40,064 bases of DNA from the NCBI GenBank assembly GCA_002299915.1, contig DBOG01000073.1, forward strand, positions 1-40,064, written 5' to 3'. The position numbers and the translations under genes are program-made. The notes beneath the pieces are model-generated. The model did no database searches. It was given only the letters and a program-made list of their open reading frames with translations, and had not been told where the DNA came from. Of this stretch, positions 1 to 8,206 are shown piece after piece (the first letter of the stretch is position 1; the number at the start of each line of letters is the position of its first letter). Origin of the DNA: Proteobacteria bacterium UBA652. Its GTDB lineage: Bacteria > Pseudomonadota > Gammaproteobacteria > Nitrosococcales > Methylophagaceae.

Positions 1-71
1 CATCTAAATATACAGTTTTATTATAATAAAATTGCTTACTGTTCTATCTGTTCCAGCCTTCCTTTGATAAA

Positions 72-100
72 TTGTCGTGATAATTGGTCGCAAATTTAAT
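72..100 (+). promoter_or_regulatory. candidate sigma-70 promoter of rpfF
   Basis: TTGTCG (72-77) and TTTAAT (95-100) are separated by 17 bases and lie about 100 bases upstream of the rpfF start. The match to the consensus is only moderate. No other clear promoter was found in the first 205 bases. Confidence 0.3.
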
Positions 101-205
101 TGATATTCTGCATCAATCCGCGTATTTTTGTTTCTGTAGATTGCTTTGAACTCCCCTCGTTCATCTCAATCTCAACTCTCACACAAACAAATAAAGGATA
201 CGATC

Positions 206-1084
206 ATGAACAATTTAGCATTTCTCCACCCAGAACAAAATAGAACATTTTCTGAGCAATCAGAACATCAATACTCCCACTTAAAAACACACTACGATAG
301 CAAAAACAAAATAAGTTGGTGCTTAATGAAAGCGACGCCACGCCCCTGTTTTTCACTTGAGCTAATGGATGAACTACAAACTTACACATCTGATATTCGC
401 TCTCAGTTACAAACTGATAGCGATGCGATAGACTTTTTAGTATTGGGTTCAGATGTTGATGGCATTTTCAACTTAGGTGGTGATCTCAATTTATTTATGC
501 AACTTATCGAAGAAAAAGATGCGGGTGGCTTATTAGATTATGCAACACGCTGCATTGACATGCTCTGCAATAATATGAACCACCTTGAAAGTGATTTAAC
601 GACTATTTCCCTTGTTCAAGGTGATGCTTTAGGTGGCGGCTTTGAAGGTGCGTTAGCCAGCAATGTCTTGATCGCTGAACGTGGTAGTAAAATGGGTTTG
701 CCAGAAGTCTTATTTAATTTATTCCCAGGTATGGGTGCTTACTCATTGTTATCACGTAAAGTAGGCGCAGGTCTTGCCGAAAAAATTATTTTTAGTGGGA
801 AACTTTATGATGCTGAAGAATTATATGATATGGGGGTTGTAGATATCCTTGCCGAAAAAGGGGAAGGCGAATTGGCTTTATATCAATATGTGAAGTCGGC
901 TAATCGTGCTAAAAACAGCTTCCAAGCGATGCGCAAAGTAAAAGATATTTGTAATCCAATTACACGTGAAGAATTAATGGATATTACGAAAATTTGGGTT
1001 GATGCTGCATTAAATTTGGGTAGAAAAGACTTACGGATGATGGACCGTCTTGTAAAACGTCAAAACGTTAAAGTGGCAGATTAA
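206..1084 (+). CDS. rpfF: RpfF-like DSF synthase (enoyl-CoA hydratase/crotonase fold)
   Basis: This is the likely synthase of the cis-2-unsaturated fatty acid signal DSF. Family members act on acyl-ACP with thioesterase and dehydratase activity in the cytoplasm. The protein is 292 aa, close to the 289 aa of Xanthomonas RpfF. The crotonase core runs from about residue 75 to 260. The stretch GDALGGGFEGAL places Glu147, and GLPEVLFNLFPGMGAY places Glu167; these match the two catalytic glutamates of RpfF (E141/E161 in Xanthomonas campestris). The reading frame extends upstream to 146, but ATG 206 has AAAGGA seven bases before it and gives the family length. The stop codon directly abuts the stop of the convergent rpfC. 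The neighbouring rpfC/rpfG favour DSF synthase over a metabolic enoyl-CoA hydratase. Confidence 0.93.
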   Translation: MNNLAFLHPEQNRTFSEQSEHQYSHLKTHYDSKNKISWCLMKATPRPCFSLELMDELQTYTSDIRSQLQTDSDAIDFLVLGSDVDGIFNLGGDLNLFMQLIEEKDAGGLLDYATRCIDMLCNNMNHLESDLTTISLVQGDALGGGFEGALASNVLIAERGSKMGLPEVLFNLFPGMGAYSLLSRKVGAGLAEKIIFSGKLYDAEELYDMGVVDILAEKGEGELALYQYVKSANRAKNSFQAMRKVKDICNPITREELMDITKIWVDAALNLGRKDLRMMDRLVKRQNVKVAD

Positions 1085-3649
1085 TCAAACAGGCTGTTTA
1101 TTATCCTGAATAGCCTGGACAGATTGTGTGAGTGACGCCGCTGTGAGGTTGAATATTGTTTCAACCTCACGGCTTAGATTTTTAATTCTCACTGAACCCA
1201 CATCATAAGGTTTTAGCTGCTCTGCTTGAATACACAAATCGACCAAGGGCTTCGCGCCAAATTCACTGGCTGAGCCTTTAAGGGCATGTAAGCTTTCCCT
1301 ATACGCCAAATAATCTTCTGCCGCAGCGGTTATTATCGTTGTGACATGGCGGCGGCCATCGGCAACAAAACTCTCGATTAATGACTGGACAAATTCAATG
1401 CCTTCACCTAATGCAGCTAAATTATTCAATACCGATTGATCGAATAAATCAGGGATACCACCGCTACCCGTCTTAACGGCTGCTCTTTTCTGTTGATTTT
1501 GTTTCCGCGCTGTACGCTGCGTCTGCGTCGACAAGCTAGCTATATGCTCTAACAATAAATCAACATCAATCGGCTTGGTTAGAAAAACATTTGCGCCCGC
1601 AGCCAAGCTCTGTTGTTGTGCTTCAGGGGTGGCGTCTGCTGTCAGCATAATAATCGGTAAATCACGGTATGCCTGCATAAACCGCAATGTTTTCACCACA
1701 TCAATGCCCGATACTTCTGGCATATTCATATCTAGGATAAGCACATCAATATCAGCCTCTTCTAGGCTTAGTTTATCAAGTGCCTTTTCACCCGTATTAA
1801 CGAGTTGCACATCATGCCCAGCATGCGTCAATACACCATCAATAACGCGCTGATTAACCATATTATCTTCTGCCACTAAAATAGATAATCGTTCTGTATT
1901 TCTGCTCAATTCAGGGGCGAGTACTTGTACATTATCTGCTGTGTTTTGCATACTTTGGCTGGCATGAATCGCATTAAACAATAAACGCTTTTCAATCGGC
2001 GCATCCAACACCATCATATAGTGCTGATTTACATGATAATCATCTAACGGTTTATTCAGTGAATTAATCAATATCAATGTTATATTTTCAAATACTTTTT
2101 CTTCTCGCACCATCTCCGCAAACTGCACTGGCTCAATCTTATTCAAACTTGCAATATCAATGATAACGGAAGTATAGGGTCTTGCTTGCTGCTCTTGATT
2201 AGGCTCAGCTGCTGCCAATAGCGTTGATAAAGCCCGTGCTGAAGAGGGTTCCCATTCAAATTCAACATTCCACCGCTGCAACATAGGCGTTACCACAGCT
2301 GAGGTTGAATCTGGTGATAATAATAAAATTCGGTTATCTGAAAGTGATACAGCTATTTTCTGGGGTTGTAGCTTCAGCGGCAATTCAAACCAAAATGTGG
2401 CACCATGGCCAAGCACGCTATCAACGCCGATTTCTCCATCCATGCGCTCGACCAGTTCTTTAGCGATAGTAGTGCCCAATCCTGTGCCCACTAATTTTTC
2501 ATCTTCATAATGCGCGCCAAGTTGCGTAAAGCCATCAAAAATTGTTTTTTTCGCTGCTTCGTCAATGCCGACGCCTGTGTCTGTTACCTCGAAGCGAATA
2601 CGTGTCGGAGCATCATCCTGCATTACTTGTGAGACCGACACACTCACATTGCCCTGTTCTGTAAACTTAATCGCATTACCGACTAAATTAATTAACACTT
2701 GTCTAATATGCGGCGCATCACCTTCTAGCGCAAAGGGGGTGTCTGATTCAATGTGGCTGGATAATCGAAGATTTTTATCCTTGCTCAGTGGATTTAACAT
2801 GGTGATAACCGAGTTAGTCAACGCATGTAAATCAAATGGCTCTTCATTAATCGTTAATTTACCCGCCTCAATTTTAGAAATATCCAATACTTTTTCGATC
2901 AAGCCGAGTAAAGTCTTCGCCGAGGTATCCATCGTGCTGGCTATTTGCTTTTGCTCAGTATTGAGTTCTGTTTGTTGTAATAATTTTCCCATCCCAATCA
3001 CCCCATTCAATGGCGTGCGTAATTCATGCGACATATTTGCCAAAAATTGGCTTTTTGCTTTATTGGCATGGTCGGCTTCACCTATCGCTGTATGTAATTT
3101 AGCAATCAAGAAAGCAGAATAGACAGGGATAAGGATCAGAACCATTCCTACAGTCAATGTATAAGTAAGGTGCTGTTGCCAGTAAATACCAAACCAAACC
3201 GCTAAACCAAATCCAACTAGGCTCAGCACATAAGAAAAGAAAAGATATTTAGTGCCAAATCTAAATCCATTTCCCAAAATAACCCATAGATAGAAAATAA
3301 ATAAGGTTGATTCATACGAACGGGTTAGTAGCATCACGATAGATAATGCAGTCAGATCAACAACCGCACCCAACACCCGTCGTATTGGAGAAGGCAGAGG
3401 GTGACGAATAATATCCAGGAAAATGAATAGCGAACAAAGAAAAGCTATAAATACTGTATTTGAAATAGACCATATACTTGTTATTTGTTCGTTTTCTGGT
3501 ACTTGATGGCCTGCTACAAATAAAAAATAAGCAGTTAAAACGAAGCCAACCCCCACTCTGATAAGTGCTTGCTCAGGCTCAGAATCACCTGTTTTAGCAA
3601 GTCGGCCTTTAAGCATCGAGAGCCAAGAGGTATTGATGGATGGATTCAT
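1085..3649 (-). CDS. rpfC: RpfC-like hybrid sensor histidine kinase for DSF
   Basis: This is an inner-membrane DSF sensor of 854 aa that would pass phosphate to RpfG and, in Xanthomonas, also binds RpfF. A short N-terminal region ending near residue 30 contains an Asp22-Ser23-Glu24 patch like that reported in the DSF-sensing tail of Xanthomonas RpfC. About five membrane segments follow (residues 30-185). The H-box is NMSHELRTPLNG with His208. N and G boxes follow (INLVGNAIKF near 320; DTGVGI near 357; GTGLG near 388). Residues about 435-560 look like a degenerate receiver without the acidic site. A full receiver follows (LVAEDN, Asp640 in LILDMNMPE, TKP near 691). The protein ends with an HPt domain, HALKGSASEFG with His788. 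It is longer than the roughly 726 aa Xanthomonas protein because of the extra domain. It lies 15 bases after rpfG, probably in one transcript. Confidence 0.92.
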   Translation of the reverse strand: MNPSINTSWLSMLKGRLAKTGDSEPEQALIRVGVGFVLTAYFLFVAGHQVPENEQITSIWSISNTVFIAFLCSLFIFLDIIRHPLPSPIRRVLGAVVDLTALSIVMLLTRSYESTLFIFYLWVILGNGFRFGTKYLFFSYVLSLVGFGLAVWFGIYWQQHLTYTLTVGMVLILIPVYSAFLIAKLHTAIGEADHANKAKSQFLANMSHELRTPLNGVIGMGKLLQQTELNTEQKQIASTMDTSAKTLLGLIEKVLDISKIEAGKLTINEEPFDLHALTNSVITMLNPLSKDKNLRLSSHIESDTPFALEGDAPHIRQVLINLVGNAIKFTEQGNVSVSVSQVMQDDAPTRIRFEVTDTGVGIDEAAKKTIFDGFTQLGAHYEDEKLVGTGLGTTIAKELVERMDGEIGVDSVLGHGATFWFELPLKLQPQKIAVSLSDNRILLLSPDSTSAVVTPMLQRWNVEFEWEPSSARALSTLLAAAEPNQEQQARPYTSVIIDIASLNKIEPVQFAEMVREEKVFENITLILINSLNKPLDDYHVNQHYMMVLDAPIEKRLLFNAIHASQSMQNTADNVQVLAPELSRNTERLSILVAEDNMVNQRVIDGVLTHAGHDVQLVNTGEKALDKLSLEEADIDVLILDMNMPEVSGIDVVKTLRFMQAYRDLPIIMLTADATPEAQQQSLAAGANVFLTKPIDVDLLLEHIASLSTQTQRTARKQNQQKRAAVKTGSGGIPDLFDQSVLNNLAALGEGIEFVQSLIESFVADGRRHVTTIITAAAEDYLAYRESLHALKGSASEFGAKPLVDLCIQAEQLKPYDVGSVRIKNLSREVETIFNLTAASLTQSVQAIQDNKQPV

Positions 3650-3664
3650 TTCTCGATAGCCTAA

Positions 3665-4777
3665 CTAATCAACCAGCGCTGCTTTTACTTGCAACACTTC
3701 ATCCATTCTATTTAATAATGCGTCAACACAAATAGGATCAAAATGTGTACCTTTATTCTCTGCTAAGTAACGTTCTGTATCTGCTTGTTCCCACGCTTTT
3801 TTGTAGGGGCGTTCGGACATCAGCGCATCATAAACATCGGCTACAGCAACAATCCGTGCAACCAGCGGAATAGCTTCACCAATGAAACCATTCGGATAGC
3901 CCGAACCATCAAATTTCTCATGATGATTCAACGCAATCACTGCACCCAATTCCATATAGCGGGAATGGCTATTCGTTAAAATACTATGACCAATTATTGT
4001 ATGTGCTTTCATCACTTCCCATTCGGCTGGCTCTAATTTACCAGGCTTTAACAATATGCTATCCGGAATACCTATTTTACCGATATCATGCATCGGTGCG
4101 GCATATTCAATATCTTCACACTCCTGCTTACTCAACCCCAAATCTTCGGCGATACAACGTGCATACTTAGCCATTCTCACCACATGATTGCCAGTATCTT
4201 TGTCTTTATATTCACCCGCCATCGCAAGCCGTAATAATGTTTCTTTTTCTCTGGCCACCACTTTTTCTGTGGCTAGTTCAACTTGTCGCTCAAGCCAGTC
4301 CGCGCGGTCTTGTACAATCATTTGTTGTTCATGTAACTTCAACAAATTACGACAACTGGTACGACATTCCACTTGATCGATCGGTCGTGTTAAAAAGGCT
4401 GTGGCGCCTGCATCCAGCGCTTCATGCCTAATTGCTTGTTCACTAACGACCGTTATCATCATAATCGGGATGTCTTCATGCTCCTGTCTTGAGCGAACTT
4501 GCTTAATAAACGCAATGCCATCCATCCCTGGCATACGGTAATCGGTAATAATTAAATCTGGATGATGGTCATCTAACCACACCAAAGCATCCATCGGATT
4601 ATCAAACGGCACCACAATAATATTATCGGCAACTTGTTCAACAATTTTGCTTGAAATTGTTCGGCCTGTTGTTTCATCATCAACAATAAGCACAAACCGA
4701 TCTTGGCGCGAAATGCTTAAACGCCGTGCCGCCGCATATGAGGCGACTTTTTCATTAATACTATTATTTTTACTCAT
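3665..4777 (-). CDS. rpfG: RpfG-like response regulator with HD-GYP c-di-GMP phosphodiesterase
   Basis: This is the likely output of the DSF system: a receiver coupled to an HD-GYP domain that hydrolyses cyclic di-GMP. The 370 aa match RpfG (about 378 aa). The receiver spans about residues 28-145, with the acidic pair Asp33/Asp34 and phospho-acceptor Asp79 (DLIITDYRMPGMDG). The usual receiver Lys is Arg131 (FLTRPID). A helical linker follows (150-185). The HD-GYP domain has His230-Asp231 (MHDIGKIGIPD), HHEKFDGSGYP at about 285-295 and the downstream DVYDAL motif, so it looks active. The frame is open up to a TTG at 4837, but ATG 4777 has an upstream GAAG and gives the family length. It is first in the rpfG-rpfC operon; no rpfH lies between them. 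Confidence 0.93.
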   Translation of the reverse strand: MSKNNSINEKVASYAAARRLSISRQDRFVLIVDDETTGRTISSKIVEQVADNIIVVPFDNPMDALVWLDDHHPDLIITDYRMPGMDGIAFIKQVRSRQEHEDIPIMMITVVSEQAIRHEALDAGATAFLTRPIDQVECRTSCRNLLKLHEQQMIVQDRADWLERQVELATEKVVAREKETLLRLAMAGEYKDKDTGNHVVRMAKYARCIAEDLGLSKQECEDIEYAAPMHDIGKIGIPDSILLKPGKLEPAEWEVMKAHTIIGHSILTNSHSRYMELGAVIALNHHEKFDGSGYPNGFIGEAIPLVARIVAVADVYDALMSERPYKKAWEQADTERYLAENKGTHFDPICVDALLNRMDEVLQVKAALVD

Positions 4778-5131
4778 GGCATTTACTTCAACAATTATTC
4801 GTATAAAACATGCTGCTAATGCAGCAATCCTACACAAAATAGCGTTAGTAAACCAATTCTACAAATATCACTTCCATTCAAAAGTTGCCTATTAAAAAAC
4901 AAGCAAAATTCGAGCCAAAATAAACGATTCCGACATAATGGGCTGTTAAACAAGTGTTTTTATATCCGATATTTATCGAATTCGTATCTTGGTGGCTTCT
5001 AATGTTTGTCACAAAGTGACCTTGCTTGTTTGTTTTTACCCGTACCTACTTGCGGGAAAAACTCTTATTCTTCTTCCTTTCGCTATAATTCAATTCGGTT
5101 TCTTGCGATAGCTATGTCATACTTATCCGTC
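4778..5131. other. divergent intergenic region between rpfG and pyrC
   Basis: These 354 bases hold no convincing gene. A hairpin with arms TGCTGC and GCAGCA (4811-4826) lies in the rpfG leader. On the minus strand TTGTAG (4859-4864) and TATTTT (4836-4841), 17 bases apart, make a weak candidate promoter for rpfG-rpfC. No clear promoter or strong ribosome-binding site was found for pyrC. Confidence 0.4.
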
Positions 5132-6181
5132 ATGACAATACAAAACATCACACTCCCCCAACCCGACGACTGGCATCTTCATCTCCGAGATGATTCAGCC
5201 CTCAATACAACCGTTCCCGACTCAGCGCGCTATTTTAAGCGCGCGATTATCATGCCTAACTTGCAGCCGCCCGTTACCACCACCGAACAAGCGTTAGCCT
5301 ATCGGCAACGCATTCTACAAGCGCGGCCAGTTGGCAGTTATTTTCAGCCACTAATGACGCTTTATCTCACGGATAACACCTCCGAGGATGAAATTCAACG
5401 TGCCTATGACAGCCAACACATCTACGCAGTAAAACTCTATCCAGCAGGTGCAACAACCAATTCTGCAGCGGGGGTAACGGATTTAACACATTGCACCGAG
5501 GCACTCGCTAGGATGTCGCAGTTAGGGATGCCGCTATTAGTACATGGTGAAGTGACTGATCCAAAAATTGATATCTTCGATCGTGAGAAAGTGTTTATCG
5601 ACCAAATATTACAGCCTTTGATTGCCAGATTACCCGATCTAAAAATCGTCTTCGAACATGCCACGACCCGTGATGCCGTTGATTTTGTTCGTGAGAGCAG
5701 CCATCCAATTGCTGCGACCATTACCCCACACCATCTATTACTTAATCGAAATGACTTACTGGTAGGTGGCATCCATCCGCATCATTATTGCTTACCCGTT
5801 CTCAAGCGTAATACGCACCAGCAAGCCTTAATCGAAGCGGCAACCAGTGGTGACCCTAAATTTTTCTTGGGCACAGATAGCGCACCACATGCACAACATA
5901 GTAAAGAAAGTGGCTGTGGCTGTGCAGGTATTTATAGTAGCCATGCGGCAATTGAACTCTATGCGGAAGTGTTTGACGCTGCCGGAGCGCTTGATAAGCT
6001 CACTGGCTTTGCCAGCCATTTTGGTGCTGATTTTTATGGCCTACCACGCAATACCCGCCAACTCACTTTAAGCAAACAAGATTGGCAAGTGCCCGATAGA
6101 ATTGATTTTTCAGGCCAACCTCTTATTCCCATGCGGGCGGGTGAAATAATCAGCTGGCAAGTAGCAAACCTAAGCGACTAA
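5132..6181 (+). CDS. pyrC: dihydroorotase, class II (PyrC)
   Basis: This enzyme performs the reversible cyclisation of N-carbamoyl-aspartate to dihydroorotate, the third step of pyrimidine synthesis. All binuclear zinc-site residues are visible: His15 and His17 in DWHLHLRD, the carboxylated Lys101 in VKLYPAG, His138 in LLVHGE, His176 in FEHATT, and Asp249 in FLGTDSAPH. The length of 349 aa equals that of E. coli PyrC (348). The frame is open upstream to 5006, but ATG 5132 gives the family N-terminus (MTIQNITLPQPDDW). An in-frame ATG at 5114 is an alternative, and neither has a good ribosome-binding site. The last 4 bases overlap the end of the convergent rlmD. Confidence 0.95.
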   Translation: MTIQNITLPQPDDWHLHLRDDSALNTTVPDSARYFKRAIIMPNLQPPVTTTEQALAYRQRILQARPVGSYFQPLMTLYLTDNTSEDEIQRAYDSQHIYAVKLYPAGATTNSAAGVTDLTHCTEALARMSQLGMPLLVHGEVTDPKIDIFDREKVFIDQILQPLIARLPDLKIVFEHATTRDAVDFVRESSHPIAATITPHHLLLNRNDLLVGGIHPHHYCLPVLKRNTHQQALIEAATSGDPKFFLGTDSAPHAQHSKESGCGCAGIYSSHAAIELYAEVFDAAGALDKLTGFASHFGADFYGLPRNTRQLTLSKQDWQVPDRIDFSGQPLIPMRAGEIISWQVANLSD

Positions 6182-7518
6182 GCTTTCACAAACAAAGCAA
6201 TCGATTCCACATGCGTGGTATGTGGAAACATGTCCATAATACCTGCCGACAGCAAGCGATAACCATGCTGGTTCACTAATTCACCTGCATCACGCGCCAA
6301 GGTGGCGGGGTTACATGAAATATACAGAATGCGCTCCGCCCCTAAAGCAGCTAATTGTGGCAAGACTTCAAGCGCCCCACTCCGCGGCGGATCTAATAGA
6401 ATTTTATTAAACCCCGCCTTTGCCCATGGATAATCTTTCAATTCTGTTTGGGTTAAGTCAGCGAGTTCAAACACCGCATTATCTAAGCTGTTTTTGGTTG
6501 CATTGCGGCGCGCATGTGCGACCAAAGAGGCATCTCCTTCTACGCCCACCACTTGTTTCACACGTTTTGCCAATGGCAAGGTAAAGTTACCCAAGCCACA
6601 AAATAAATCTAAAATACGATCATGCTCGTTAACTTCAAGCAGCGCCATTGCCCGCTGAATCATCTTCTGATTGATGTCCGCATTGACTTGGGTAAAATCA
6701 GTCGGCGCAAAATCCATTTCTAGGCCTGCTTCAGGCATATAACGTAATTGTGGATTGTCTGGCCACAACGGTGTAACGGTATCCGGACCGCCAGGCTGCA
6801 AATAGATCCACAGATCTTCAGCTTGACCATACGCCATGAGTTTGGCCATATCTTCGGGGCTCAAGGGATCTAAATTACGAAACACTAATGCCGTATTTTC
6901 ATCACTCACTGCCACTTCAATTTGGGCGATTCGATTATAGGATTCTAATCCTGCAATCATCTCGGTTAGAGATGTTAATCGTTTACCTACCGATGGTGCC
7001 AGCACTTCACATTGATTCAACAAGGCCAAATAAGGCGACCCTTTTTCACGGAAACCAACCAGTACCCGCTCTTTTTTAGTGACATATTTAACGCCCAGTC
7101 GTGCTTTACGGCGATAGCCCCATAGAGGCCCTTTTAACGGTTCCAACCAATTTTCGGGAACTAGGCCACCAAAATGCGCTAATTGCTCGCGTAAAGTGGC
7201 TTGTTTTAGCGTTAATTGGGCTTCTGGTGACATATGCATCAAACTGCAACCACCACACACACCAAAGTGTTCGCACTTGGCTTCAATCCGATCTTCAGCT
7301 GGCGATAGAATATCGACGACTTTACCCTCATCATATTTCCGATGCTTGCGGGTATATTGAAACATCACCTGCTCACCCGCCAAGGCCCCATCAACAAAGA
7401 TTGTTTTACCCTCAATATGGGCAATTCCTCTACCTTCATGAGATAAGGATTCAATCGTTACTTCAACCGGATCTTGCGGCAATTTTTGTCTACGACGGCG
7501 GCGACGGCGTTCGGCCAT
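6178..7518 (-). CDS. rlmD: 23S rRNA (uracil-1939-C5)-methyltransferase RlmD
   Basis: This SAM-dependent enzyme methylates U1939 of 23S rRNA. The 446 aa protein starts with an Arg-rich run, then a TRAM domain (about 15-72). Iron-sulfur cysteines are at C82, C88, C91 and C170, the RlmD pattern. The SAM-binding motif is DLFCGLGNFTLPLA (about 304-317), followed by LLDPPRSGA (about 374-382). The catalytic Cys402 is in YISCNPATLARD. The cluster cysteines distinguish it from TrmA. It is transcribed leftward after a strong terminator that closes the upstream operon. The longest frame has a normal ATG at 7518 with AGGAAA about nine bases upstream. Confidence 0.95.
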   Translation of the reverse strand: MAERRRRRRRQKLPQDPVEVTIESLSHEGRGIAHIEGKTIFVDGALAGEQVMFQYTRKHRKYDEGKVVDILSPAEDRIEAKCEHFGVCGGCSLMHMSPEAQLTLKQATLREQLAHFGGLVPENWLEPLKGPLWGYRRKARLGVKYVTKKERVLVGFREKGSPYLALLNQCEVLAPSVGKRLTSLTEMIAGLESYNRIAQIEVAVSDENTALVFRNLDPLSPEDMAKLMAYGQAEDLWIYLQPGGPDTVTPLWPDNPQLRYMPEAGLEMDFAPTDFTQVNADINQKMIQRAMALLEVNEHDRILDLFCGLGNFTLPLAKRVKQVVGVEGDASLVAHARRNATKNSLDNAVFELADLTQTELKDYPWAKAGFNKILLDPPRSGALEVLPQLAALGAERILYISCNPATLARDAGELVNQHGYRLLSAGIMDMFPHTTHVESIALFVKA

Positions 7519-7541
7519 TATTTGTTTTCCTCACAAAAAGA

Positions 7542-7571
7542 AATCCAGTGACGGGCTCCCATCACTGGATT
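7542..7571 (-). terminator. intrinsic terminator after ydbL
   Basis: Arms AATCCAGTGA (7542-7551) and TCACTGGATT (7562-7571) pair perfectly, with an inner GGG/CCC. Reading leftward the hairpin is followed by TTTCTTTTT. It ends the pdxJ-ydbL operon 23 bases before the rlmD start. Confidence 0.75.
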
Positions 7572-7597
7572 GAAGATGTTTACCACATTATTTTAAC

Positions 7598-8197
7598 TTA
7601 TTTCTGTTTCCATAAGCCCGCTTGCTGATACCACCAACCGCCAGAAGCCCTACTCACCCACCGTCCTGCAAAGGTAGCGCGAATTTTATCAGCCCATTCA
7701 GGGTGGCCATTAGCGCGAGCAATTTCGGCATACAGTGCATTGCGATCTTTATTTTCATCCGCGACCAAGGATTTTACTTTATTACGATCTTTTAATGCCA
7801 ATAGCGTCGCATCGCGTACCGCAACCAGCCCACGCTCGGTCAATCCAACAGCGCCACTGTTATAGTGTGATTCCAGAGACCTGTAGCGGGCTTTCATACT
7901 CGCTTGCAAACTCGCAATCGCCGGTGAACTAATATCTAAATCTACAGTTGCCGCTTGTGCGGTTGGCACCAACCACTCTAATATTTGCGCCGCAATAGGC
8001 TGTTTTAATGGTTGTAAACCTGCTTCTGGTTCCGCTTCTGGTGGTGTCACTGTTTTCTGACGTTTCCCCCATACATCATCAATAATAATATCCGCTGCCC
8101 GCTCAGCGGCGGCGGCGGGAAAATAAATATTAATCGTCACGCATGACAGTAATAATAAACTCATCATACCCACACTCATATTTCTGATCGTATTCAT
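7598..8197 (-). CDS. ydbL: YdbL-family (DUF1318) lipoprotein
   Basis: This 199 aa protein probably works with YdbH in phospholipid transport between the two membranes. The start MNTIRNMSVGMMSLLLLSC is a lipoprotein signal with lipobox LLSC, giving Cys19 as the acylated residue. The mature start CVTINIYFPAAAAERAAD is typical of the family. A less conserved linker covers about 50-80. The DUF1318 domain covers about 85-195 (VGLTERG near 117, WWYQQAGLWKQK at the end). E. coli YdbL is a short periplasmic protein, and the lipoprotein YnbE is a separate gene. Here no YnbE gene lies between ydbH and this gene (9-base gap), so the lipoprotein head may take YnbE's place (inference). It is last in the operon. 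Confidence 0.8.
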   Translation of the reverse strand: MNTIRNMSVGMMSLLLLSCVTINIYFPAAAAERAADIIIDDVWGKRQKTVTPPEAEPEAGLQPLKQPIAAQILEWLVPTAQAATVDLDISSPAIASLQASMKARYRSLESHYNSGAVGLTERGLVAVRDATLLALKDRNKVKSLVADENKDRNALYAEIARANGHPEWADKIRATFAGRWVSRASGGWWYQQAGLWKQK

Positions 8198-8206
8198 CTT
8201 TATCTC

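Noticed and set aside
1..3. CAT at the left edge as a possible start codon of a leftward gene
   Set aside because: One codon at the edge cannot be tested, and no ribosome-binding site is visible in the following bases.
4237..4431. Open frame on the plus strand inside rpfG
   Set aside because: It is a shadow of the antisense strand of a well-supported gene with clear domain motifs.
4811..4826. Hairpin TGCTGC/GCAGCA in the rpfG leader as a terminator or riboswitch
   Set aside because: It is short, has no T run and no wider conserved structure, so it is mentioned only in the intergenic entry.
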